A stretch of DNA of 64,000 bases, from contig NZ_JAHRWW010000014.1 in NCBI RefSeq assembly GCF_019104945.1, positions 1-64,000 on the forward strand, in the 5' to 3' direction. Positions 9,099 through 18,674 of the stretch are shown here, piece after piece. The position numbers and the translations under genes are program-made. Source of the stretch: Thermomonas sp. (GTDB lineage Bacteria; Pseudomonadota; Gammaproteobacteria; Xanthomonadales; Xanthomonadaceae). The notes under the pieces are model-generated. The model was not told the origin of the DNA. It was given only the letters and a program-made list of their open reading frames with translations, and did not search any database. Each line of letters opens with the position of its first letter. Within the stretch, counting starts at the first letter, position 1.

Positions 9099-10601
9099 AT
9101 GAGCGGAGCCGCTACAACAACACCGGCCACACCGCCGGAATTCAAACAAGTGATGGGCCATCCGCAGCCGCTGTGGATGCTGTTCATGACCGAGTTCTGG
9201 GAACGCTTCGCGTTCTACGGCATGCGCTGGGCGCTGGCGCTGTATATCGTGGCGCAGTTCTTCGGTGGCGATAGCGCCGGTGAAGCCTCGGCCAGCAAGC
9301 TGTACGGCGCGTATTTGGCGCTGGTCTATGCGGCGGCGCTGTTCGGTGGTTATGTGGCCGATAAAGTCATTGGCTATCAGCGTTCCATTTTGCTGGGCGC
9401 GGTGGTGATGGCGGCTGGCTTGTTCATGGTGGTGGTGCCCAACGAAACCATCTTCAAGGTGGGCTTGGCCACAATCATCGCCGGTAACGGCTTGTTCAAG
9501 CCGAATATTTCCACCATGGTGGGGCAGCTGTACGCCACCGGCGATGAGCGCCGCGATTCTGGCTTCACCCTGTTCTATATGGGCATCAACTCCGGTGCAT
9601 TTATCGCACCGCTGCTCACCGGTTGGCTGGCTGAACATATGTTTGGCGGCTCGTCGGCGATGCCTGCGTATAAGGCGGTGTTTATCGCCTCCGGCGTGGG
9701 CATGCTGATCAGCTTGGTGTGGTTCTGGATTGGCCGTGCGCGCTTGAAGGGCATTGGCGCACCGTTGCCGGGAGCGGAAGGCATTGGCCGTGTGCTGATG
9801 GTGGCGCTAGGTGTCGTGGTGGCCATTCCGGGGATTTATTTCCTGCTGAGTATCGACGCCAATAATCTCCAGATTCTGCTCACTGCATTGTTTGTGGTGC
9901 TGTGTGTGTTGATCCTGCGCGAAGGTTTTGCCAATGGCGCTGTGGCCCGCGACAAGGCCATCGCGATGTTGATTATTTTTGCCTTCAACGTGCTGTTCTG
10001 GATGTTCTTCGAACAGGCTGGTAGCTCGTTCAACTTCCTCGCGCAAAATATCGTGCAGCGCGATTTTGGTGGTTGGACCTTCCCAGTGGGCTGGTTCCAG
10101 TCGGTGAACTCGCTGGCCATCATCACCTTGGCGCCGCTGATCGCCATTATTTGGGTGAAGATGGGCAAGGCCAATCCATCGATTCCGCGCAAGTTCGGCC
10201 TTGGCATCATCTTCAACGGCCTTGCGTTCCTGTTGCTGATGGTGGCGCTGTCGAGCATGGTGGATCCGCAGACCATGAAGATCCCGTTCTGGACGCTGTT
10301 TATGGTCTATGTGATCCAGTCGGTGGGTGAGCTGTGCCTGTCGCCCATCGGTCTGTCGATGGTGACCAAGCTGGCGCCGGTGCGCTTGATTGGTTTCGGT
10401 ATGGGCGGCTGGTTCCTGTCCACCGCGATTGGTAACAATCTGTCGGGTATTTTCGCCAGCAGCGTCAGCGGCGAAGGCGGCATGACCACGGCCTCGGCGC
10501 TGTCGGGCTATACCTTCGGGTTCTGGGTATTGCTGGGCGCAGGCGTGCTGCTGTTCCTGATCGCACCGCTGATTCAAAAGCTGATGCACGGCGTGAAGTA
10601 A
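9099..10601 (+). CDS. POT/PTR2-family proton-dependent oligopeptide transporter
   Basis: Inner-membrane symporter of 500 residues importing di- and tripeptides with protons. The family signature EFWERFAFYGMRWALALYI sits in the first helix, and GNGLFKPNISTMVGQLY is the second conserved PTR2 block. About 12-14 hydrophobic helices follow through to the C-terminus. The start at 9099 follows a purine-rich GGGGGA; an in-frame ATG at 9024 would add 25 residues without family resemblance. It is transcribed alone: divergent from the bkd operon and followed by a hairpin. Confidence 0.92.
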   Translation: MSGAATTTPATPPEFKQVMGHPQPLWMLFMTEFWERFAFYGMRWALALYIVAQFFGGDSAGEASASKLYGAYLALVYAAALFGGYVADKVIGYQRSILLGAVVMAAGLFMVVVPNETIFKVGLATIIAGNGLFKPNISTMVGQLYATGDERRDSGFTLFYMGINSGAFIAPLLTGWLAEHMFGGSSAMPAYKAVFIASGVGMLISLVWFWIGRARLKGIGAPLPGAEGIGRVLMVALGVVVAIPGIYFLLSIDANNLQILLTALFVVLCVLILREGFANGAVARDKAIAMLIIFAFNVLFWMFFEQAGSSFNFLAQNIVQRDFGGWTFPVGWFQSVNSLAIITLAPLIAIIWVKMGKANPSIPRKFGLGIIFNGLAFLLLMVALSSMVDPQTMKIPFWTLFMVYVIQSVGELCLSPIGLSMVTKLAPVRLIGFGMGGWFLSTAIGNNLSGIFASSVSGEGGMTTASALSGYTFGFWVLLGAGVLLFLIAPLIQKLMHGVK

Positions 10602-10627
10602 GCGCGAATAGATGTTGCAGTGCAGCG

Positions 10628-10652
10628 ACGGCGGCCTTCGGGCCGCCGTTTG
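10628..10652 (+). terminator. Hairpin after the POT transporter
   Basis: Nine-base stem ACGGCGGCC with a TTCG tetraloop (10628-10649). The T-run that follows is short, so termination may be partial. Confidence 0.6.
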
Positions 10653-10747
10653 CATATTCAGCAGAAAATGTGAATGGGGAAGCGAAACTTTTCAAGGTAA
10701 ATAAGTTTCGTTTTGTTAAATATTTCTATAATTTGCGTTGTTTTTTA

Positions 10748-10777
10748 TTGACATCTTTCGAAACGTTTCTCTAGAGT
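10748..10777 (+). promoter_or_regulatory. Promoter with LacI-type operator for the glycan locus
   Basis: TTGACA at 10748-10753 is a perfect -35; TAGAGT at 10772-10777 (18-base spacer) or TCTAGA at 10770-10775 (16-base) is the -10. The spacer contains the 10-bp palindrome GAAACGTTTC (10760-10769) with the central CG typical of LacI/GalR operators, placed so that a bound repressor would block RNA polymerase. No LacI-family gene lies in the window, so the regulator must be encoded elsewhere. Confidence 0.7.
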
Positions 10778-10817
10778 GCGACTGTTCGTTTCGCCCACGC
10801 TAGAGTGCAGGAAGAAG

Positions 10818-13800
10818 ATGTCTGTGAAATCGCCAACCTCTCGTTTCCTGTTGAAGCGACTTGCGCTCGCCTGTTTATGCGTTCTTGCTGCGCCCGCGAT
10901 GGCCGATAGCGTCGGGCGCCTAACCAGCGTAGCCCCTGCAACAGAGCGCGCAAGCTGGGATGTTGTGACGGATAGCGGCGCGCTGTTGCGCATCGACGTG
11001 CTGCGCGATGATCTGATCCGGGTGCAGGCCGGGCGCAAGGGCGCGTTGACCGGCGAGGGCAGCAAAGCCGCCTCGATCGTGCTGGCGCAGCCGGTCGAGC
11101 AGGCGGGCGCGACGCTGGAGGAGGATGCGCACGAAATCCGCATCCGCACCGCAGCGCTGGTGCTGCATATCCAGCGCGCGCCGCTGACGCTGTCGCTGGA
11201 GCGCATTGAAGGCGGTAAGGCCATCCCGCTGTGGCGTGAACTGCAGCCGCTGGACCTGGCCGACAAGCAGAGCGTGCAGGTCCTTTCCAGCAGCGCCGAC
11301 GAGCGCTTCTTCGGCGGTGGCCAGCAGAACGGCAGCTTCCAGTTCAAGGGTCGCGAGCTGGCGATTTCCTATTCCGGCGGCTGGGAGGAGGGCGATCGCC
11401 CGAGCCCGGCACCGATGCTGCTGTCTTCCAAGGGCTGGGGCATGCTGCGCAATACCTGGAGCGATGGCGACTACGACCTGCGCCAGTCGGATGCAGCCAG
11501 CCTGCTGCACGCCGAAGACCGCTTCGATGCGTACTACTTCGTTGGCAAGGACCTGCACGCGCTGCTCGACCGCTATACCGCGCTGACCGGCCGCGCTGGC
11601 TTGCTGCCGCGCTGGGCGCTGTCCTATGGCGATGCCGACTGCTACAACGACGGCGACAACCAGAAGAAGCCCGGTACCGTGCCCGCCGGCTGGAGCGATG
11701 GCCCCACCGGCACCACTCCCGACGTGGTCGATTCCGTTGCCAAGAAATATCGCGAGCACGACATGCCGGGCGGCTGGATCCTGCCCAACGACGGCTACGG
11801 CTGCGGCTATACCGACCTGCCCAAGGTGGTGAAGGGGCTGGCCCAGTACGGCTTCAAGACCGGGCTGTGGACCGAGAACGGGGTCGACAAGATCGCCTGG
11901 GAAGTGGGTACCGCAGGCAGCCGCGTGCAGAAGCTCGACGTGGCTTGGACCGGCAAGGGCTACCAGTTCGCGATGGATGCCAACAAATCCGCGTTCGACG
12001 GCTTGCACGACAATTCCGATTCGCGACCGTTCCTGTGGACGGTGATGGGCTGGGCCGGTATCCAGCGCTATGCGGTGGCCTGGACCGGCGACCAGAGCGG
12101 CAGCTGGGACTACATCCGCTGGCATATCCCGACCCTGATCGGTTCCGGCCTGTCCGGCTTTGCTTATGCCACTGGCGACGTCGACGGCATCTTCGGTGGC
12201 AGCGCCGAGACCTTCACCCGCGACCTGCAGTGGAAGGCGTTCACCCCCGTGTTGATGGGCATGTCCGGCTGGTCGGCGAACGACCGCAAGCACCCGTGGG
12301 CGTTCGATGAGCCGTATCGCAGCATCAACCGCGACTACCTGAAGTTGAAGATGCGCCTGACCCCGTACATGTACGGGCTGGCACGCGAAGCGGCGCAGAC
12401 CGGCGCGCCGATCGTGCGCGGGCTGATGTGGGACTTCCCGAATGATCCGCAGGCCTTCAGCGAGAAATACAAATACCAGTACCTGCTTGGTCGCGACCTG
12501 CTGATCGCGCCGGTGTATCGCAGTCAGGCGGCGAGCCGTGGTTGGCGGCGCGGCATCCACCTGCCGGCCGGGCTGTGGTTCGACTATGCCGATGGTCGCC
12601 AGCTGAGCGCGCCTACTGGCGGTCGCGACATCGACTACAAGGTCGAGCTGAAAGACCTGCCGGTCTTCGTGCGCGCAGGTAGCATCCTGCCGATGTATCC
12701 GTCGATGAATTTCGACGGCGAAAAACCGCTGGACGAGGTGACCTTCGACCTCTATCCGCAGGGCGAATCGCGCTACGCGCTGTACGAAGACGACGGCAGC
12801 AGCCGCAAGTATGAGCAGGGCGCGTTCAGCACCCAGCAGGTCACGATGAGCGCACCCGCGCAGGGCAGCGACCCGGTGCAGGTGACGCTAAGCCCGGTGG
12901 AAGGCCAGTACCAGGGCCAGCTGACGCAGCGCCGCTACGCCCTGCGCGTGCTCAGCCGCAGCGCGCCGAAGGCGGTCACGCTGGGTGGCCGCGCGCTGCC
13001 GCAGCTGGCGGACAAGGCGGCGTTCGAGGCCGCCGCTGAAGGCTGGTATTTCGACGCGCAGGATCGTCGTGGCAGCGTGCATGTGCGCACTGCGGCGGTC
13101 GATATCCGCCAGCCGCTGCAATTCGCGCTGGCGATTCCCGTTGCGAAGGCGGTGGCCGATGACGCGTTCCCGGCCGCACCGGAGCTGGGCCGCGCGCTGC
13201 CGGCCGATAGTCTGCTGGTGGTTGCCCGTCCGGCCGAAGAGCCAGGCCATCCGCTGGAAAACGCGTTTGATGACGACCCCAAGACCTGGTTCCGCAGCGT
13301 GCGCAATCAGGCGGTGCGCAGTGGCGCGCACGAGTGGAGCGTGGCCTTCGGCGAGCGCAAGCTGATCGACGGCATCGAGCTGGCGCCGCGTACCGACCAG
13401 CACTGGAAACACGGCCAGGTCCGCGACTACGAAATCTACATGGCCGACAGCATGGGCGAATGGGGCGCACCGATCGCCACCGGCACGCTGAAGCTGGCGC
13501 AGGGCACGCAGACGATCCGCTTCCCCGCGCACGCCGGGCGACTGCTGCGCTTCCGCGTGCTCAGCGTGCAGAACCCGGACGGCGAGTCCGCCGCCGCCAA
13601 TGACCCGATGGTGACCGCGGCGCAGGCCGGCAGTGCGCGTGCATTCGACGCGCAGCAGCCGCGCGACGTCGGCCCGATCACCCTGTCGCGCTTCCACATC
13701 TTGGAGCAGCAGGTCGACGTGCGCCCGCAGCTGCAGCGCTATCTGTCCGAACTGCTGCCGGTGGCGGACACCACCACGGCGCGCGACAAGGCGTTCGGCA

Positions 13801-14162
13801 ACGTGGCCGAGATGCGCATGAACGGCCTGCTGTTCCGCCGCGGGCTGGGCGTGGGTGCCAACAGCCGGATCGACCTCGCGCTGTCCGGCAGCTGGAAGCT
13901 GCTGCGCGCCGATCTTGGCATCGACGATACCTGCCGCGCTGCTGGCGGCATGCAATTCCAAGTCTGGGGCGATGGCCGCCTGCTGTACGACAGCGGGTTG
14001 GTGAAAGCGCCGGGCGTGGTCAAACCCGAACTGGATGTTCGTGGTCTGCACACTTTGAGCCTGCGCACGCTGGGCGCGCAGTCACCCAAGGTATGTGGAA
14101 ACTGGGCCAATGCGGCCTTGATTGGGCAGGAGGGCGACACCGCCAGCATTGTCACGCCCTAA
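10818..14162 (+). CDS. Secreted GH31 glycoside hydrolase with discoidin- and NPCBM-like domains (alpha-GalNAcase-like)
   Basis: A 1114-residue secreted enzyme. It has a signal peptide (LALACLCVLAAPAMA), an N-terminal GH31 beta-sandwich, and a catalytic barrel with NDGYGCGYTDLPKVVKGL, the putative nucleophile Asp374 in QKLDVAWTGKGY, and the acid/base Asp425 in AWTGDQSGSWDY. A distal sandwich follows, then a discoidin-like region (about residues 800-910) and an NPCBM/NEW2-like region at the C-terminus (RGLGVGANSRIDLALSG). The barrel motifs resemble the GH31 group reported to be alpha-N-acetylgalactosaminidases rather than ordinary alpha-glucosidases, and a GH109-like gene downstream fits that. 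By eye it is more GC-rich than its neighbours. The start at 10818 follows AGGAAGA. Substrate is inference. Confidence 0.85.
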   Translation: MSVKSPTSRFLLKRLALACLCVLAAPAMADSVGRLTSVAPATERASWDVVTDSGALLRIDVLRDDLIRVQAGRKGALTGEGSKAASIVLAQPVEQAGATLEEDAHEIRIRTAALVLHIQRAPLTLSLERIEGGKAIPLWRELQPLDLADKQSVQVLSSSADERFFGGGQQNGSFQFKGRELAISYSGGWEEGDRPSPAPMLLSSKGWGMLRNTWSDGDYDLRQSDAASLLHAEDRFDAYYFVGKDLHALLDRYTALTGRAGLLPRWALSYGDADCYNDGDNQKKPGTVPAGWSDGPTGTTPDVVDSVAKKYREHDMPGGWILPNDGYGCGYTDLPKVVKGLAQYGFKTGLWTENGVDKIAWEVGTAGSRVQKLDVAWTGKGYQFAMDANKSAFDGLHDNSDSRPFLWTVMGWAGIQRYAVAWTGDQSGSWDYIRWHIPTLIGSGLSGFAYATGDVDGIFGGSAETFTRDLQWKAFTPVLMGMSGWSANDRKHPWAFDEPYRSINRDYLKLKMRLTPYMYGLAREAAQTGAPIVRGLMWDFPNDPQAFSEKYKYQYLLGRDLLIAPVYRSQAASRGWRRGIHLPAGLWFDYADGRQLSAPTGGRDIDYKVELKDLPVFVRAGSILPMYPSMNFDGEKPLDEVTFDLYPQGESRYALYEDDGSSRKYEQGAFSTQQVTMSAPAQGSDPVQVTLSPVEGQYQGQLTQRRYALRVLSRSAPKAVTLGGRALPQLADKAAFEAAAEGWYFDAQDRRGSVHVRTAAVDIRQPLQFALAIPVAKAVADDAFPAAPELGRALPADSLLVVARPAEEPGHPLENAFDDDPKTWFRSVRNQAVRSGAHEWSVAFGERKLIDGIELAPRTDQHWKHGQVRDYEIYMADSMGEWGAPIATGTLKLAQGTQTIRFPAHAGRLLRFRVLSVQNPDGESAAANDPMVTAAQAGSARAFDAQQPRDVGPITLSRFHILEQQVDVRPQLQRYLSELLPVADTTTARDKAFGNVAEMRMNGLLFRRGLGVGANSRIDLALSGSWKLLRADLGIDDTCRAAGGMQFQVWGDGRLLYDSGLVKAPGVVKPELDVRGLHTLSLRTLGAQSPKVCGNWANAALIGQEGDTASIVTP

Positions 14163-14240
14163 GCCCCGCTGTTACTCCCCGACATCTTGTTTCAACCACC
14201 CCCATTTTCAGCCGTTCGGCTGATGAATAAGGATCGCTTT

Positions 14241-17213
14241 ATGTCTTCGCACCGCCACCAACGTCGTATCGCCCTGAACGCTTTAACCGTTGCCATGTTC
14301 GCTGCCCTTGCTGCAGGCCCGCTGTCTGCGCAGCAGGCCAGTTCCGAGGCGGGGAAAAAGTCGGATCAGGTCACCGAGCTTGAGCGCGTTCAAGTTACCG
14401 GCTCCAACATCAAGCGCACCGATACCGAAACCGCCTCACCGCTGCAAATTGTAACGGCCAAGGAAATTGAAAACATGGGTGCGCGCACCCTGCTGCAGGT
14501 ACTCGATAACCTACCGGCGGCGCGTCCGGCGCAGCAGGACTCGAAGTCGCTGTTCACCGGCTCCGACGGCGCTTCGCAGGCCAATCTGCGCGGCCTTGGC
14601 GCGCAGGGCACCTTGGTGCTGCTGAACGGTCGTCGCCTGTCCTACTACGGCGCGCCTGCGGGTTTCCAAACGCAGTTCGTCAACATCGACGCGATCCCGG
14701 CCGCCGCCATCGAGCGCATGGAAGTGCTGACCGATGGCGCGTCCGCCGTGTACGGCACCGACGCGGTGGCGGGCGTGATCAACGTGATCACCAAGCATGA
14801 GTTCCAAGGCTTGGAAGTGAACGTCACCAGCGACGTATCTTCACGCGTCAGCGCTTATGGCGAGCATCAGGCCAGCATCACCGGCGGCTTCGGTAACCTC
14901 AGCGATGATCGCTACAACGTCTATGCCAGCGTCAATTTGTACCGCCGTGATCCGATCACGCTGGGCGATTGGTACGACAAAAAACCGGCTCAGTTCTACG
15001 TCAATAACCCGAATTACATCAAAAATTTCCGCTTTGAAGACGGCAGCGCTCCGGGCGTGTTCAACCCCGGCAGCTATTACGCATTTGATGCCACCGGCAA
15101 GCAAGTGTGGGAAGCCGCGCCGGGCTGCAATAACGTTGCAGCCGTGTCTGGCGGCAACCGCTGCGTGTGGCAGACATGGATGAATAACGAGATCGACGGC
15201 GGCGCCAAATCCGAACGCATCACCGCCTATGTCAACGCGCATTTCTTGGTGGGTGAAACCAGCGAAATTTTTGCCGAAGCCACCTATACCGATATCGATC
15301 TAACCGCCAATGGCGGCACCCCGCGTACCTTCTACAGCACCGCAGGCAGCCCCAGTACGTGGTATTCGGCCAATACCGGCACCACGGTCAATAGCTTCCT
15401 CACCCCGTTTCTTGGGCCGAACAACGTTTACAACCACGCCAGCGACGAAATGAAGGCGATGATGGGCGGCGTGGTCGGCCTGTATTACTTGCTGCAAGAC
15501 GTCGGCGGCAACCACTTCGGTCAGCGCAATACCGACAAGAGTTACCGTGTCCTCGGCGGCGCGCGCGGTTTCTTTGGTGACTGGAGCTGGGAAACCGCAC
15601 TGGCCAGCGCCGGTACGCATTCCACCACCTACCAGACCGTCAACGTCAATCTGAAAGGATTTGAAAAAGCCTTCGGCCCGTACACCGTAGATCCGACCAC
15701 CGGCCGCGTGATTATCGGTGACAACCCGGCGTACAAGTTCGGCGAAATTAGCGAAGCCAATGCCGCGCTGATCCGCGAGGCCTTCCCAACCTTCGACATT
15801 CAATCGTGGACGCGCCTGCACACCTTCGACGCCAAGGTAGAAGGCCCACTCGCCGAATTGCCTGCGGGCGAAGTGCGCGCGGCATTCGGTATCAACGCCA
15901 CCCGCGAAACCTTCTTCACCCCCGGTAATAAAGATGCCGCCGACGGCTTGATCACTCAGCAGGGCGGCTCGTGGTTCAACGGTGCGCGCAATACCTACGC
16001 GCTGTTTTCAGAAGCCGTAGTGCCGCTGACCGAAAAGCTCGAACTCGATGCCGCGCTACGCCTCGACAAATACCCGAACTTCAGCGCTAACCTCGCACCA
16101 AAAATTGGCTTGAAATATCAGGCAACATCTAACCTCATTCTGCGCGGCACCTATTCGCACGGCTTCCGCGCGCCCAGCCTGGCCGAGTCCGGCAGCGGCG
16201 GCGTGTATGCCCAGCTGGGTGGTTATCGTGATGAGATCCGCTGCAATGAAACCAATGCCATTGCCAATCTGCTACGGCAGTCGAGCCATGCGGGTGATAA
16301 AGATCTAGGCAACTCGCTGCTCAATGCCGATTGCGGCCGCACCGTGGCGCGCATGACCCAGCCGAACCAAGATCTGCAGCCGGAAAAGGCCAAGATCGCT
16401 ACGCTTGGGTTTGTATATGAACCGGCCAAGTGGCTGTCGGTCTCGGCGGACTACTGGTTCATTTACCGCCGCAACCAGATCGCCGCGCCCGACTATAACC
16501 GCCCAGAAGATGTGATCTCGACAACACGCGGTGAGATCACCGACGCCGATCGCGCCAACCTTGCCGCGCTGCAAGCGATGTGCGCCGACCCAAGCAGCGG
16601 TGTCACCTGCCCCAGCGTATTGCCGGGCTATAGCGTGGGCAACGTGCTGAGTGTGGTGGGGCAGTACAAGAACCAGGGCAAGACCTTGGTGGATGGCTTC
16701 GACATCGATGCGCGCAGCCGCTTCTCGCTGGGTGAGTGGGGAAGTTTGAATATGGGCCTCGCCGCCACCATCGCCCGCCGCAGTCTTGCCTATTACGACA
16801 ATGACACAGGCTGGAGCTACGGTAACGCGATTGGCTATTACGGAAACTCACGCCTGCGCGCCACCTTCAATACCGACTGGAACTATCAAAACTTCACCAC
16901 CAGTCTGTTTGTGAACTATGTTGGCCCCACCAAGTGGGCTTGGGATCAGATCGACGAAGCCGATAACAACACCGGCACCTGCACAGGCAGCTATGTAGCG
17001 GCGGCTCCCGGCCAGTGCGATGGCGCGCCGTCGTGGTGGACAGCGAACCTGTCGCTGAACTGGAAAGCCACAGACAAATTGAACGTGGGCTTCACCGTGA
17101 AGAATATGTTCAACCGCCTGCCGTTCTACGATCCGAACGATTGGATGGCCTTCTCCAGCTATGCCAACAACTTCGGCCGCGGTTATAGCCTCACCGTGGG
17201 TTATAAGTTCTAA
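14241..17213 (+). CDS. TonB-dependent outer-membrane receptor (glycan locus)
   Basis: Outer-membrane transporter of 990 residues. It has a signal peptide ending AALAAGPLSAQ, then the plug domain (VQVTGSNIKRTDTETASPLQ, LLNGRRLSYYG, GASAVYGTDAVAGVINVIT) and a 22-strand-type barrel ending in Phe (GYSLTVGYKF). The oxidative-type N-terminus and large size are those of receptors that import carbohydrate or peptide fragments in xanthomonads. ATG 14241 is preceded by AAGGAT at the right distance; 14223 is an alternative start. It follows the GH31 gene by 78 bases and probably shares its transcript, so it likely imports what GH31 releases. Confidence 0.92.
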   Translation: MSSHRHQRRIALNALTVAMFAALAAGPLSAQQASSEAGKKSDQVTELERVQVTGSNIKRTDTETASPLQIVTAKEIENMGARTLLQVLDNLPAARPAQQDSKSLFTGSDGASQANLRGLGAQGTLVLLNGRRLSYYGAPAGFQTQFVNIDAIPAAAIERMEVLTDGASAVYGTDAVAGVINVITKHEFQGLEVNVTSDVSSRVSAYGEHQASITGGFGNLSDDRYNVYASVNLYRRDPITLGDWYDKKPAQFYVNNPNYIKNFRFEDGSAPGVFNPGSYYAFDATGKQVWEAAPGCNNVAAVSGGNRCVWQTWMNNEIDGGAKSERITAYVNAHFLVGETSEIFAEATYTDIDLTANGGTPRTFYSTAGSPSTWYSANTGTTVNSFLTPFLGPNNVYNHASDEMKAMMGGVVGLYYLLQDVGGNHFGQRNTDKSYRVLGGARGFFGDWSWETALASAGTHSTTYQTVNVNLKGFEKAFGPYTVDPTTGRVIIGDNPAYKFGEISEANAALIREAFPTFDIQSWTRLHTFDAKVEGPLAELPAGEVRAAFGINATRETFFTPGNKDAADGLITQQGGSWFNGARNTYALFSEAVVPLTEKLELDAALRLDKYPNFSANLAPKIGLKYQATSNLILRGTYSHGFRAPSLAESGSGGVYAQLGGYRDEIRCNETNAIANLLRQSSHAGDKDLGNSLLNADCGRTVARMTQPNQDLQPEKAKIATLGFVYEPAKWLSVSADYWFIYRRNQIAAPDYNRPEDVISTTRGEITDADRANLAALQAMCADPSSGVTCPSVLPGYSVGNVLSVVGQYKNQGKTLVDGFDIDARSRFSLGEWGSLNMGLAATIARRSLAYYDNDTGWSYGNAIGYYGNSRLRATFNTDWNYQNFTTSLFVNYVGPTKWAWDQIDEADNNTGTCTGSYVAAAPGQCDGAPSWWTANLSLNWKATDKLNVGFTVKNMFNRLPFYDPNDWMAFSSYANNFGRGYSLTVGYKF

Positions 17214-17238
17214 GCCTACACTTGTTTTACATTGAGTC

Positions 17239-17259
17239 GGCCCCGTCTCGTGCGGGGCC
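17239..17259 (+). terminator. Hairpin between TonB receptor and GH109-like gene
   Basis: Seven-base GGCCCCG stem with a 7-base loop, but no T-run afterwards. It may attenuate or stabilise the upstream message rather than end it. Confidence 0.4.
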
Positions 17260-17304
17260 GCTCTGCATTGATGCGCTTCTTTTTGTAATAGGAATACCAA
17301 CACC

Positions 17305-18657
17305 ATGAAACGTAGAGAGTTCATTGCCGCCGGTGCAGCACTCGGGGCCAGTGGCCTGCTGCCCGCCTTCGCCAAAAAGCGTGATCGCGTGCGTGTGGCC
17401 ATGATCGGTACCGGCATGCGCGGGCAGTCGCAGCTTGGGCCGCTGCTCAGCCGTGACGACGTAGAGTTGGTGGCGATCTGCGACACCCAACGCGTGATGC
17501 TGGATCAAGCGCAGGCGATCATCGAGAAAGCCGGGCGCCGCAAGCCGAAGGAATACGGCGGTAATGGTGATGTCAACGCGTGGAAAAAGTTGCTGGCACG
17601 CACCGATCTCGACGCCGTGTTTATCGTTACGCCGTGGGAATGGCACGCGCCGCAGTCGATCGCGGCGATGGAAGCCGGTATTGCCGTAGCCTGCGAAGTC
17701 GTGGCCGGGATCACCCTGCAAGACCACTGGGACGTGCTGCGCACCCAGCAGCGCACCGGCACTCCTTACATGTTGCTAGAAAACGTTTGCTACCGCCGCG
17801 ACGTGCTGGCCGTGTTGCAAATGGTGCGCGCCGGGCTGTTTGGTGAATTGATCCACATGCAGGCGGGCTATCAGCACGACCTGCGCGGGGTGAAGTTCAA
17901 CTCGGGCAACCCCAACGAGCCCTATAACAGCGGCGTGGAATTCGGTGACAAGGGCTTCTCCGAAGCGCAGTGGCGCACCCAGCATTCCATTACCCGTGAT
18001 GGCGAGCTCTACCCCAGCCACGGCATCGGCCCCTGCGCGATGTATGCCAATATCCATCGTGGCAACCGCTTCACCCACGTCAACGCGTTCTCCACCAAGG
18101 CGCGCGGGCTGCACGATTACATTCTCAAGCACCCCAAGGGCGGCCCCAATCACCCGAATGCGCAGGTCAAGTTCAAGCTCGGCGACATCGTCACCACAAC
18201 GCTGCGCTGCGAAAACGGCGAGACCATCATCTTGCAGCACGACACTTCGCTGCCGCGTCCGTATTCGATCGGTTTCCGCGTGCAGGGCACCGACGGTATT
18301 TGGATGGACCTCAACCGCGGCCTCCATATCGAAGGCAAGAGCCCTCCGCACAAGTGGGAAGATGCGCAAAAGTATTACGACGAATACGACCACCCGCTGT
18401 GGAAGAGGTATGCGGAAAAGGCCGCAGGCGCGGGCCACGGCGGTATGGACTGGTTCGTGGTGCATGCTTTTATCGAAGCATTGAAGGCGGGTGAGCCGAT
18501 GCCGATCGATATTTACGATGCGGTGGCGTGGAGCGCCATTACCCCGCTGTCGGAGCAGTCCATCGCCGAGGACTACAAGACCCTGGCCTTCCCCGACTTC
18601 ACCGAAGGTAAGTGGAAGACGCGCACGCCGATTTTTGCGTTAGACGGCCGCTACTAA
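17305..18657 (+). CDS. GH109-like NAD-dependent glycosidase (Gfo/Idh/MocA fold), Tat-exported
   Basis: A 450-residue protein with a twin-arginine signal (MKRREFIAAGAALGASGLL), then a Rossmann fold with the dinucleotide-binding AMIGTGMRGQSQ. Several stretches match GH109, whose members hydrolyse alpha-GalNAc through an NAD-dependent oxidation-elimination mechanism: ENVCYRRDVLAVLQMVRAGL, GELYPSHGIGPCAMY, GAGHGGMDWFVVHAF and the C-terminal DIYDAVAWSAITPLSEQS. Periplasmic location fits a role after uptake through the adjacent TonB receptor. GH109 membership is a motif-based reading; other Tat-type Gfo/Idh/MocA oxidoreductases are the alternative. Confidence 0.85.
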   Translation: MKRREFIAAGAALGASGLLPAFAKKRDRVRVAMIGTGMRGQSQLGPLLSRDDVELVAICDTQRVMLDQAQAIIEKAGRRKPKEYGGNGDVNAWKKLLARTDLDAVFIVTPWEWHAPQSIAAMEAGIAVACEVVAGITLQDHWDVLRTQQRTGTPYMLLENVCYRRDVLAVLQMVRAGLFGELIHMQAGYQHDLRGVKFNSGNPNEPYNSGVEFGDKGFSEAQWRTQHSITRDGELYPSHGIGPCAMYANIHRGNRFTHVNAFSTKARGLHDYILKHPKGGPNHPNAQVKFKLGDIVTTTLRCENGETIILQHDTSLPRPYSIGFRVQGTDGIWMDLNRGLHIEGKSPPHKWEDAQKYYDEYDHPLWKRYAEKAAGAGHGGMDWFVVHAFIEALKAGEPMPIDIYDAVAWSAITPLSEQSIAEDYKTLAFPDFTEGKWKTRTPIFALDGRY

Positions 18658-18674
18658 CGGTAACGGTTGGCACA

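Noticed and set aside
10920..12560. A 546-codon open frame on the minus strand inside GH31
   Set aside because: It lies wholly antisense to a well-supported gene, has low-complexity composition typical of GC-rich antisense frames, and lacks any domain resemblance.
12888..14051. A 387-codon minus-strand open frame
   Set aside because: Antisense shadow of the GH31 C-terminal domains; no signal or motif.
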